Under the pieces are notes generated by a model. That model was not told where the DNA came from. It searched no databases and saw only the letters and a program-made list of their open reading frames with translations. Of a DNA stretch of 64,000 nt, positions 53,634 to 61,274 are shown piece after piece. The first letter of the stretch is position 1. Each line of letters begins with the position of its first letter. The position numbers were made by a program, and so were the translations under genes. The DNA is from Pseudomonas fluorescens (GTDB taxonomy: Bacteria > Pseudomonadota > Gammaproteobacteria > Pseudomonadales > Pseudomonadaceae): assembly GCF_902498065.1 (NCBI RefSeq), contig NZ_CABVIR010000002.1, positions 496,001 to 560,000 on the forward strand, written 5' to 3'.

Positions 53634-54328
53634 CTGGCACACCGACCGCTGTTGCGATCATTCCTGCCAGAGGGGGCAGCAAGCGAATCCCGCGTAAAAA
53701 CATCCGCCTCTTTCGCGGTCGCCCCATGCTGGCCTGGTCCATCGAAGCGGCGCTCGAATCCGGTGCCTTCGACACCGTCATGGTCAGCACCGATGATCCG
53801 GAGATTGCAGAAATTTCGCGCGCCTTGGGTGCCGAAGTGCCATTTCTGCGCTCGGCCACCGCGGCGGATGATCACGCCACCACGTCGCAAGTTCTGCTTG
53901 AAGTGCTGGATCAATACGCCGAGGCGGGTATGCAATTCGATCTTGCCTGCTGCCTTTACCCGACGGCGCCATTCGTGCGGGCACAGGACCTTGCTGACGG
54001 ACGCGCGACGCTGCTGGGGAGCCGGTTCGACGTCATCATGCCTGTGGCTGCTTTTTCCTATCCGATCTGGCGCTCGCTGCAACGGGAGGACGATGGATGC
54101 ATCGCCCTCAACTTCCCTGAAAACCTCAACGCCAGGTCACAGGACCTTCCGATTGCCTATCACGATGCGGGTCAGTGGTACTGGTTCCGCACCGAGGCAT
54201 TTCTGCGCGATCACGTGTTGATGGGGGCGAACACCGGTTCGATCATTCTGCCCGCAATGCAGGTGCAGGATATCGATACCGAGGAAGACTGGGCGCTTGC
54301 CGAGTTGAAACATGAAAGGATGTTTTGA
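53630..54328 (+). CDS. pseF: Pseudaminic acid cytidylyltransferase PseF
   Basis: 232 residues, CMP-sialate synthetase family. IIPARGGSKRIPRKNIRLFRGRPM is at the N-terminus, followed by LYPTAPFV and the PseF-type HDAGQWYWFR. It activates the nonulosonic acid as a CMP-sugar for transfer. It overlaps pseI by four bases. Confidence 0.94.
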   Translation: MTGTPTAVAIIPARGGSKRIPRKNIRLFRGRPMLAWSIEAALESGAFDTVMVSTDDPEIAEISRALGAEVPFLRSATAADDHATTSQVLLEVLDQYAEAGMQFDLACCLYPTAPFVRAQDLADGRATLLGSRFDVIMPVAAFSYPIWRSLQREDDGCIALNFPENLNARSQDLPIAYHDAGQWYWFRTEAFLRDHVLMGANTGSIILPAMQVQDIDTEEDWALAELKHERMF

Positions 54329-55215
54329 TGAATGACCAGCGTCTACGCCGGCACGAGCTCGGTTTTCTGGAAGTTGTGGATCGCCCTACAGCAGAGGCCT
54401 TGAGCGAATATTATGCGCAGGCTTACTTTCAGAACGCGGCCAGTAGCAGTTTTCGAACATCTTATTCCGAAGAAGAACTCGAGGTCATCGAGCTGCGAAT
54501 CGCGCAAAAGGCAGGCCAGGCTCGCACGCTCTTGAGTGATGACCAGCCCGGCAGCCTCCTTGATGTCGGTTGCGGTGAAGGCTTCGTGCTCAGGTACTTC
54601 GAGCGGCTCGGGTGGCAGGTTCAAGGCATCGACTACAGCCGCGCAGGCGTGCAACAGGTCAATCCGGCTTACGCCGACCATGTTGAGCAAGGAGATGTTT
54701 TCGAACTGCTCGAGGCCCGTATCGCGTCTGAAAAACAATACGATCTGGTCTGGCTGGGCAACGTGCTCGAGCATGTTCTGGATCCTGTCAGCCTGCTGCA
54801 ATCACTGCGCTGTTTAGTGGCTCCAGACGGGCTTCTTGTAGTGACTGTTCCGAACGACGGCACTCCTTATCACGAGGAACTGTACGCGACGGGCACGATA
54901 CCTGACCGGTTCTGGATCGCTGTGCCCGATCATCTATCGTACTTCACCGCTGACAGCCTGCGCCGAACGGCCGAGGCAACGGGCTGGGATTGCCTTTCGA
55001 TTCAGGGCGATTTCCCGATCGACCTGTTTCTCGCACATGACGGATCAAACTACGTCGCCGATCGTTCCCAAGGGGCGGCAGCCCACCGGGCCCGGTTGAT
55101 GCTCGAACGGCTGATCGGCCAGGCCGGCATCGAGGCATCCAATCGCTTCTACGCTGCACTCGTTGATGTGGGGTTCGGTCGCAACCTGACCGCGTTCTTT
55201 AGACCGAAACCCTGA
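54328..55215 (+). CDS. Class I SAM-dependent methyltransferase in the pse cassette
   Basis: 295 residues. The SAM motif SLLDVGCGEGFVLRYF is near residue 75, WLGNVLEHVLDPVSLLQSL near 140 and a DHLSYFTADSLRRTAEATGW segment near 205, a Methyltransf_23 pattern. The target is unknown; methylation of the nonulosonic acid or its acyl group is inferred from context. The ATG shares its A with the pseF stop and has AAAGGA upstream. Confidence 0.84.
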   Translation: MNDQRLRRHELGFLEVVDRPTAEALSEYYAQAYFQNAASSSFRTSYSEEELEVIELRIAQKAGQARTLLSDDQPGSLLDVGCGEGFVLRYFERLGWQVQGIDYSRAGVQQVNPAYADHVEQGDVFELLEARIASEKQYDLVWLGNVLEHVLDPVSLLQSLRCLVAPDGLLVVTVPNDGTPYHEELYATGTIPDRFWIAVPDHLSYFTADSLRRTAEATGWDCLSIQGDFPIDLFLAHDGSNYVADRSQGAAAHRARLMLERLIGQAGIEASNRFYAALVDVGFGRNLTAFFRPKP

Positions 55216-55226
55216 GGATTCACTAC

Positions 55227-55979
55227 ATGACAGACCAAACCATTCGAACACTGGTGGGCTCGACGCAGTCCGAGACTGACCGCAAGCAGATGCTTGTCGA
55301 TCGCCTTCGCGCCTCACGGATTCCCGATCGCGAGCTGCTGGACAACATCGGCCTCTACCTCACGCGACAAACGCTGTCGCGGATCAACTTCATGCAAATG
55401 CTCTATCAGATGATCGTGCCCGTTCACGGAACCATCATGGAGTTTGGCGTGCGTTGGGGGCAGAACATGGCATTGTTCTCCACATTGAGAGGGATACACG
55501 AGCCCTTCAATTACAACCGCAAGATCGTCGGCTTCGATACTTTTGAAGGTTTTCCTTCGGTGGCGCCTGAGGATGGCGGTAGCGTACAGGCGGGGGACTA
55601 CGGCGTTGTAGAGAACTGGAAAGAGGAGCTCGAGGATATCCTTGGCTTCCACACGCAAAATGCGCCAATTCCACACAAGAAAAAGCATGAGCTGGTTCAA
55701 GGGGATGCCACGCTGACGCTTCCCGGATATCTCAAGAATCATCCTGAAACCATCGTGGCACTGGCCTATTTTGACTTCGATATTTATAAGCCGACCCGCG
55801 ATTGTCTCGAGGCGATCCTGCCGTATTTGACCAAGGGCAGCATTCTGGCGTTTGACGAGCTCAATACAGAGCAATTTCCCGGCGAAACCATCGCCGTGCG
55901 CGAAGTACTGGGGTTGTCTCGTTACGCCATACGGCGTGATCCATCCAACCCGCTGACTTCGTATCTGGTGATCGAATGA
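55227..55979 (+). CDS. TylF/MycF-like SAM-dependent methyltransferase-family protein
   Basis: 250 residues. Motifs GTIMEFGVRWGQNMALFSTLRG (SAM loop), KIVGFDTFEGFPSVAPEDGG, LAYFDFDIYKPTRDCLEAI and ILAFDELNTEQFPGET follow the TylF/MycF metal-dependent sugar O-methyltransferase pattern. The two acidic motifs DFDIY and FDELN supply the likely metal ligands. An O-methylated sugar is the natural prediction. It overlaps the GNAT gene by four bases. Confidence 0.8.
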   Translation: MTDQTIRTLVGSTQSETDRKQMLVDRLRASRIPDRELLDNIGLYLTRQTLSRINFMQMLYQMIVPVHGTIMEFGVRWGQNMALFSTLRGIHEPFNYNRKIVGFDTFEGFPSVAPEDGGSVQAGDYGVVENWKEELEDILGFHTQNAPIPHKKKHELVQGDATLTLPGYLKNHPETIVALAYFDFDIYKPTRDCLEAILPYLTKGSILAFDELNTEQFPGETIAVREVLGLSRYAIRRDPSNPLTSYLVIE

Positions 55980-56566
55980 GTACAGAGGCCATTCGATACC
56001 AGGTGATGCCGACTCCGACGCTATCGGACGGGCTGCTTGAGGTCCGAGCGGTTCAACCGGCTGACATCGAAGCGATCCGGCAATGGCGAAATGCCCAGAT
56101 GGACGTGCTGCGCCAAACGGCTCCGATCTCGCGAGACCAGCAGGCGCACTATTTTGCCGAGCATGTCTGGCCGCAGACCGAAAGCCTGGAGCCGTCGCAG
56201 GTGTTGGTCGCGCTGGAACGTGCTGGTGTCTTGATCGGGTACGGTGGGCTGGTCCACATTTCCTGGGCGAATCGCCGGGCCGAGGTTTCATTTTTGCTCA
56301 CCCCGGAACTCGAAAAGAACTCAGACGAACTCATCGCCCTGTTTTTGCGTTTCCTTGACTTGATGAAACGACTGGCCTTTGATGATCTCGGACTGCGGCG
56401 CCTGTGCACCGAAACGTTTGCGCACCGCACTCGCCACATCGCGACCCTTGAGGCATCGGGGTTCCAATGTGAGGGACGTTTGCGCGAGCACGTGCTGATT
56501 GACGGTAAACCCACTGACTCGTTTGCCCACGGCTTGCTCGCCTGCGAATGGAAGAATGGCCAGTGA
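55976..56566 (+). CDS. GNAT-family N-acyltransferase (possible PseH role)
   Basis: 196 residues. The GNAT fold is seen in LEVRAVQPADIEAIRQWRNAQ at the start of the domain, IGYGGLVHISWANRRAEVSFLL in the core and GLRRLCTETFAHRTRHIATLEASGFQCEGRLR at the end. The IRQWRN motif is shared with PseH, which acetylates the 4-amino group of UDP-4-amino-4,6-dideoxy-AltNAc. It is therefore the best candidate for that step, but acyl donor specificity is not evident. It overlaps the ATP-grasp gene by four bases. Confidence 0.82.
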   Translation: MSTEAIRYQVMPTPTLSDGLLEVRAVQPADIEAIRQWRNAQMDVLRQTAPISRDQQAHYFAEHVWPQTESLEPSQVLVALERAGVLIGYGGLVHISWANRRAEVSFLLTPELEKNSDELIALFLRFLDLMKRLAFDDLGLRRLCTETFAHRTRHIATLEASGFQCEGRLREHVLIDGKPTDSFAHGLLACEWKNGQ

Positions 56567-57549
56567 ACGACAATCAGACGCCCTTGAAAGGCACGGCTCG
56601 GCATGTGCTCGTCACCTCGGCTTCGCGTAAGGCACCGTTGGTGCGTGCGATGCAGGACGCTGTCCGGCGGATACATCCCGAGGCTCGCGTGATTGCTGGC
56701 GATCTTGATCCGGAAGCCCCCGCGCGCTATGTGGCTGACGGGTTCTGGCAGATGCCACCCGTGACTGACGCTGAGCTGCCGGCGCTGATTCAAGGCTGTC
56801 GCGAGCGAGGGATTACGGTGGTTTTTCCGACTCGCGATGGCGAGTTGGCCTTTTGGGCGCGCCACCGTGCAACGCTCTGTGAAGCGGGAATCTCAGTCGT
56901 CGTTTCCAACCCCGAGGCCGTTGAGCGTTGCCTCGATAAACTCGCTTTCGCTCGCTTCGGCAAACAGGTAGGCCTGCCGGTTATTGAGGCGGCGATGACA
57001 CCCGAGGTCGTTGGAGTCGGACCTTACGTGGTCAAAGAGCGTTACGGCGCGGGTTCCCGGACGATCGGGCTTGATTTGCCTATCGATGCCGCTCGCCATC
57101 ACGCGAAAAACCTGGAGGCTCCGATCTATCAGGCGTTTGTGCCCGGGCCGGAAATCAGTATCGACGGCTGGCTTGATCGCGAAGGTTCGGTGGTGGGTGT
57201 CCTGCTGCGCCGACGCGACCGTGTGATCGCTGGCGAATCGCAGATAACGACCACTTTTCGCAATGAAGTGCTTGAGCGTGAAGCCGTTCGTGCCCTGGAG
57301 GCGCTGGATTTGCGCGGTCCCGTGGTGATGCAAGCCATCGTCATTGGCGACACGATGCGCATCATTGAATGCAATCCTCGTTTTGGCGGTGCCTCCACCA
57401 CCGCCATTGCGGCTGGGCTGGACGTCCTTTACTGGAGCCTTGACGAGGCTTTCGGGCTGGGGCTGTCACCTGTTTTCAAACGTATTGCCGGCGAGGTCAG
57501 ACAAATTCGTCTGCCCGCCGATCTGGTGCTGCATGATCCTGATTTTTGA
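56563..57549 (+). CDS. ATP-grasp domain protein, putative carboxylate-amine ligase
   Basis: 328 residues. An N-terminal preATP-grasp region (HVLVTSASRKAPLVRAMQDA) is followed by the ATP-grasp core: YVVKERYGAGSRTIGLD binds ATP, AFVPGPEISIDGW is the mid motif, and IIECNPRFGGASTTAIAAGLD carries the Mg-binding Glu and Asn. It resembles the CarB-like ATP-grasp proteins found in polysaccharide clusters. It would join a carboxylate to an amine by way of an acyl phosphate; a natural guess is acylation of an amino group on the nonulosonic acid. The GTG overlaps the GNAT stop; an ATG at 56548 lacks a ribosome site. Confidence 0.78.
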   Translation: MNDNQTPLKGTARHVLVTSASRKAPLVRAMQDAVRRIHPEARVIAGDLDPEAPARYVADGFWQMPPVTDAELPALIQGCRERGITVVFPTRDGELAFWARHRATLCEAGISVVVSNPEAVERCLDKLAFARFGKQVGLPVIEAAMTPEVVGVGPYVVKERYGAGSRTIGLDLPIDAARHHAKNLEAPIYQAFVPGPEISIDGWLDREGSVVGVLLRRRDRVIAGESQITTTFRNEVLEREAVRALEALDLRGPVVMQAIVIGDTMRIIECNPRFGGASTTAIAAGLDVLYWSLDEAFGLGLSPVFKRIAGEVRQIRLPADLVLHDPDF

Positions 57550-58255
57550 CCTTGACGATACGCTCTATGACGAGAGCAGCTTCGTCACTAGCGGGTTGGG
57601 CGCCGTGGCCCACCACGGCGAGGATGTCTTCGGCTGGAACGCTGAACGTTCGCTGGGTTTGATGCTGAACGTGCTGCAGCGCGAGGGGCGAGGGCGGGTA
57701 TTCGACCGATGGCTTGAGTCGCATGGACAGTGGTCGAACGCGCGCGTGACCGCGTGCGTGAACGTTTATCGGCATCATCGCCCGAGTCTCGAATTGTTCC
57801 CCGCTGCCCGCGCCGTACTTGATCGGTACCGTGGGCAAGTACCGCTCTATCTCGTCACTGACGGGCACAAGATCGTGCAGAAAAACAAAGTCGATGCACT
57901 GGCGCTCTTTTCAACGTTTCGACGGGTCCTGATCACGCATCGTTTTGGTATCCGCCATGCCAAGCCGTCCCTTCACTGCTTCGAGCGTATTCGCCAGGCA
58001 GAAGGCTGTCGCTGGGCCGACATGGTTTATGTCGGTGACAACCCCTCCAAGGATTTCGTCAACCTCAACCCTCTGGGGGCATTGACCGTTCGGGTGCAGA
58101 CCGGTGGGCATCGCAACGTCGTGGCGCTGCCGGGCTACGATGCGCAAGTATCCATCCCGGACCTTGACGCACTCCCCAGCGTCCTGGCCGCACACTTTCA
58201 GGCCGCTGCGCCCTTTGGTCGAATGGCCTCTTGTGGCGCTGATTCGGCAAAATAG
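57533..58255 (+). CDS. HAD-superfamily hydrolase
   Basis: 240 residues. HAD motif I is MILIFDLDDTLYDES at the N-terminus. Motif II is LVTDG near residue 100, Lys is in HAKPSLHCFERI, and motif IV is VYVGDNPSKDFVN. It belongs to the beta-phosphoglucomutase-like phosphatases with a helical cap. The start lies 17 bases inside the ATP-grasp gene, so the two products are probably made together. Its role in the sugar pathway is unknown; a phosphatase acting on a sugar phosphate is the general expectation. Confidence 0.84.
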   Translation: MILIFDLDDTLYDESSFVTSGLGAVAHHGEDVFGWNAERSLGLMLNVLQREGRGRVFDRWLESHGQWSNARVTACVNVYRHHRPSLELFPAARAVLDRYRGQVPLYLVTDGHKIVQKNKVDALALFSTFRRVLITHRFGIRHAKPSLHCFERIRQAEGCRWADMVYVGDNPSKDFVNLNPLGALTVRVQTGGHRNVVALPGYDAQVSIPDLDALPSVLAAHFQAAAPFGRMASCGADSAK

Positions 58256-58360
58256 CGTGACCTGCGAGTCATAACGCGCATCTTCACTGTATTGTATTAA
58301 TAGGGAAGGTGGCGCCTGGCCTGTTTTGGGTCCAGTGATAGCCTTTTATTCTTCCCGTTG

Positions 58361-58385
58361 TCGCCTCGATGAGGCGATGTTTTTC
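58361..58385 (+). terminator. Intrinsic terminator-like hairpin after the pse cassette
   Basis: Perfect 7-base stem TCGCCTC-GAT-GAGGCGA followed by TGTTTTT, about 105 bases past the HAD stop and 70 bases before the KAS III-like start. It would end the pse transcript, or attenuate read-through, implying separate expression of the KAS III-like gene. Confidence 0.65.
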
Positions 58386-58454
58386 TCCGTTTGTCGGCGC
58401 CCCTCGAATCATTACGAGCGGTGGTATTGGGCTGTTTATTATTGGGAAGCCGTA

Positions 58455-59381
58455 ATGATTGGCATAAAAAGCATTGCGAGCTACGTTCCTGTAGCCGGCG
58501 TGGACAATTACGCACAAGGTGCAAAATTCGAAAAGGATGAAGAATTCATCCTGGGCAAGATCGGTTCGGCCTTCCTGCCGCGCAAAGACGCCGGTCAGGA
58601 AACCTCGGACCTGTGTGTCGAAGCAGCCAACGCGCTGTTCGCCAACAATCCCGACTTGAAACGTGAAGACATCGACGTACTGATCGTCGTTACCCAGAAT
58701 GGCGACGAAGAAGGCCTGCCGCACACCGCAGCCATCGTTCAGGACAAACTGGGCCTGCCGACCACTGTCGCCGCGTTCGATATTTCCCTGGGCTGCTCCG
58801 GCTACGTCTACGGCATCTACGCGATCAAGGGTTTCATGGAAGCCGCGGGCTTGAAGAATGGCCTGCTGATCACCGCTGATCCGTACTCGAAAATCGTCGA
58901 TCCGGAAGACCGCAACACCACCATGTTGTTTGGTGATGCCGCCACCGCGACCTGGATGGGTGAAAACGCGCCATGGCAATTGGGCAAGGCCAAGTTTGGC
59001 ACCGACGGTTCCGGGGCGCCGCATCTGAAGGTGACTGACGGGGTGTTCTTCATGAACGGTCGTCAGGTGTTCAATTTTGCACTGCTTAAAGTTCCGGCGC
59101 ATTTGCACGAACTGCTGGCCGATTCGCAGCTGACCGCTGACGATATCGATGCTTTTTGCATCCACCAGGGAAGTGCTGCGATTGTCGATGCCGTGGCGCG
59201 ACGTTTCGAAGGGGAGCCGGAGAAGTTCATCAAAGACATGGTCGAGACCGGCAACACGGTGTCGTCGAGCATCCCGCTGCTGCTGGAAAAACACGTGCTC
59301 GATTCCACTTGGAAGCGCGTGGCGTTGAGCGGTTTCGGCGTTGGTTTGTCATGGGGTTCGGCGATTATCTATCGCCCTTGA
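58455..59381 (+). CDS. 3-oxoacyl-ACP synthase III-like protein of flagellin glycosylation island
   Basis: 308 residues with the KAS III thiolase fold. The Cys-His-Asn triad is present: Cys114 in FDISLGCSGYVYGI, His237 in FCIHQGSAAI and Asn267 in ETGNTVSSSIP. In P. syringae the equivalent gene (orf3) lies between the glycosyltransferase genes and fliC and is needed for normal flagellin glycosylation, probably by supplying the 3-hydroxyacyl part of the terminal sugar. Here it may supply an acyl group for an amino sugar. It stands apart, with hairpins on both sides. Confidence 0.88.
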   Translation: MIGIKSIASYVPVAGVDNYAQGAKFEKDEEFILGKIGSAFLPRKDAGQETSDLCVEAANALFANNPDLKREDIDVLIVVTQNGDEEGLPHTAAIVQDKLGLPTTVAAFDISLGCSGYVYGIYAIKGFMEAAGLKNGLLITADPYSKIVDPEDRNTTMLFGDAATATWMGENAPWQLGKAKFGTDGSGAPHLKVTDGVFFMNGRQVFNFALLKVPAHLHELLADSQLTADDIDAFCIHQGSAAIVDAVARRFEGEPEKFIKDMVETGNTVSSSIPLLLEKHVLDSTWKRVALSGFGVGLSWGSAIIYRP

Positions 59382-59407
59382 TCCTTCAAAAGCCAGGCAC
59401 AAAAAAA

Positions 59408-59440
59408 GCGTTCAAGGTGTAACCTTGAGCGCTATTTTTT
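59408..59440 (+). terminator. Rho-independent terminator after the KAS III-like gene
   Basis: Stem AGCGTTCAAGGT with ACCTTGAGCGCT (one G-T wobble), 3-base loop, preceded by a run of A and followed by seven T. It starts 26 bases past the stop. Confidence 0.92.
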
Positions 59441-59464
59441 TGCACGAATGAAAAGCGAGGCTCC

Positions 59465-60757
59465 ATGAGCGAGTTCTTTGAGCGCAACGGCGAGTTGATT
59501 CAGCGGCGCTGGCCCAAGGTCTGGCATCGACTGTCGGTGGAGAACAGTGCCGCCTTGCACGCTGATCTGGTGGAAGGCCTGGGCTCGACGTTGAGCATCG
59601 ATGGCATTCAGTTGACCAGTCGCCATGATCGAACTCGCGAAGCGTTGCTTCAGGCCGACAGCTTGCCCGTGGACAGTCCGGTGGTGCATGTCTATGGCAC
59701 CGGGCTGGGTGATTTACAGCTGCAATTGCTGGAGCGTGCCGGGCTTGAGCGTTTGTACGTACACATTCTGAACGGCGCGGTGTTTGCCCTGGTGCTGCAA
59801 CTGCTCGATCAACAGCCGTGGCTCGGGGATTCGCGAGTGGTGCTGCTGTACGCCGGCGATCTGGCGGAAATCCAATTGCCGTTCTTCGCGTTGCCTTCGG
59901 AGCTGGTGCTGGCGGACGACTTCAACGCCAAGATCCGCGACCGTTTGATCAGTGAAACCCACTTGACCTTCAACAATCGCGATTTCGCTGCCGACAATCC
60001 GCAAATTGCCGAGCGATTGCAGGCGTGTGTCGAGCGTGTTCGCGCCGATGCCGATGCAGCCGAGCTGTTTGCCACCTGTTCCGGCAGAGAGGTGTTTGTC
60101 ATTGGCACCGGGCCGACCCTGGAACAGCACTTCGACACGCTGCGTACGCTACGGGAACAGGCGCTGCGGCCGCTGTTCATTTGCGTCGATACCGCCTACC
60201 GGCCACTTGTCGCGCATGGGATCAGACCGGATGTGGTGGTCACGATCGATCAGCGCATCTCGACGCGACATTTGCCGTGCGATGACACGAGCGATATCAC
60301 GCTGGTCTACATGCCTACGGTCGATCCAGAGGTTTTGGGAGGCTGGCAAGGCAAGCGTTACGTGGCCTACTCCGCCAGTCCTGTCTACAAGGACATGCGC
60401 CAGTTATTGCCCAAGGCCCAACTCTTTGTCGGTGGCAGTGTGATTCACCCGGCGGTGGACCTGGCGGTACACATGGGTGCCAGCCAGATCACTCTGTTCG
60501 GTGCCGACTTTGCTTTCCCGAACAACAAGACCCATGCCGGCTGGAATGACGGTGATCTTGGGCCGCAAGTGGGCGCTGCCCGGCACTGGGTCCTTGATGG
60601 TCACGGTCGGCGGGTCAAGACGCAGCTCAATTTCCGCAGTTACTTGTGCGAGCTGGAACGGTACATCGCCGGGTACCCTGGGGTGACTTTCTATAACAGC
60701 AGTCGGGCAGGGGCGATGATCGTCGGCACGACGTTTCACCCGGAGCTCACGCGATGA
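59465..60757 (+). CDS. Maf-family motility-associated glycosyltransferase (DUF115/MptE-like)
   Basis: 430 residues. A variable N-terminal domain (about 1-190) precedes the DUF115/MAF_flag10 core: VFVIGTGPTLEQHFDTL near residue 211, LFICVDTAYRPLVAHGIRPDVVVTIDQ, VYMPTVDPEVL and the FVGGSVIHPAVDLAVHMGASQITLFGADFAF segment with GPQVGA. Maf proteins transfer nonulosonic acids from CMP donors to flagellin Ser or Thr in Campylobacter, Helicobacter and Aeromonas. With pseBCIF upstream and fliC downstream, this is the likely transferase for the nonulosonic acid. AGGCTCC is a weak ribosome site. Confidence 0.87.
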   Translation: MSEFFERNGELIQRRWPKVWHRLSVENSAALHADLVEGLGSTLSIDGIQLTSRHDRTREALLQADSLPVDSPVVHVYGTGLGDLQLQLLERAGLERLYVHILNGAVFALVLQLLDQQPWLGDSRVVLLYAGDLAEIQLPFFALPSELVLADDFNAKIRDRLISETHLTFNNRDFAADNPQIAERLQACVERVRADADAAELFATCSGREVFVIGTGPTLEQHFDTLRTLREQALRPLFICVDTAYRPLVAHGIRPDVVVTIDQRISTRHLPCDDTSDITLVYMPTVDPEVLGGWQGKRYVAYSASPVYKDMRQLLPKAQLFVGGSVIHPAVDLAVHMGASQITLFGADFAFPNNKTHAGWNDGDLGPQVGAARHWVLDGHGRRVKTQLNFRSYLCELERYIAGYPGVTFYNSSRAGAMIVGTTFHPELTR

Positions 60758-61020
60758 CTGAAACCTCCCTGGTTGCCGAGGCGCGGCAGTGTGCTGTTTT
60801 GTTCCGTCTTGGGCGAGATGTCGAAGCTGCGCTGATCATGGTCCAGATATGCAGTGATGTGCAGTCCGCGATGGGGTGTGAGAATGTCGAGGTTCAATCT
60901 CGCTGGACAGTTTTGCTCACTGACATGCTTGCCTGTCAGGAGGCGCAGGATTGGTTGGCACTGGCTGATTATCTCGACCATGAGTTGCCCCAATTGTTGG
61001 AAGCGGCCACCGCCGGTTAA
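60754..61020 (+). CDS. Small helical protein of unknown function between maf and fliC
   Basis: 88 residues, acidic and predicted all-helical, starting MTETSLVAEARQCAVLFRLG. The ATGA overlap with the Maf gene indicates translational coupling. Size and helical character are like flagellar export chaperones of the FliS/FliT type, but no family motif is recognised, so the function is left open. Confidence 0.7.
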   Translation: MTETSLVAEARQCAVLFRLGRDVEAALIMVQICSDVQSAMGCENVEVQSRWTVLLTDMLACQEAQDWLALADYLDHELPQLLEAATAG

Positions 61021-61036
61021 GGCTTTTTGACAATAT

Positions 61037-61073
61037 GCCGGTACAGGCGAGTCCTCGCTGTCCCGTTACCGGC
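61037..61073. repeat. Interrupted hairpin between the small gene and fliC
   Basis: Outer stem GCCGGTA with TACCGGC and an inner stem around GGCGAG and CTCGC, with no T-run. It may end the upstream transcript before the fliC promoter. Confidence 0.45.
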
Positions 61074-61167
61074 AATTCCCTGACGTCACTTTTTTGGATT
61101 GGATAGCCGCCAAGCCCTTGTTTCATTGAGGGTGGCAGTGTGATGGCAAATTTTTTTCAAAATGCCC

Positions 61168-61194
61168 TAAAGCAACCTGCATTCGCGACGATAA
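61168..61194 (+). promoter_or_regulatory. fliC: Sigma-28 (FliA) promoter of fliC
   Basis: TAAAGCAA, 11 bases, then GACGATAA, against the consensus TAAAGTTT-N11-GCCGATAA. It lies 81 bases upstream of fliC. Flagellin genes are the classic FliA targets, so sequence and context agree. Confidence 0.92.
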
Positions 61195-61274
61195 CTATTA
61201 CGAAGGTTCTCTAGGCCATACCCGGCGGTTGCCAGGGCCGGAAGCCGCAGTACCCAACCAACGAGGAATTCGTC

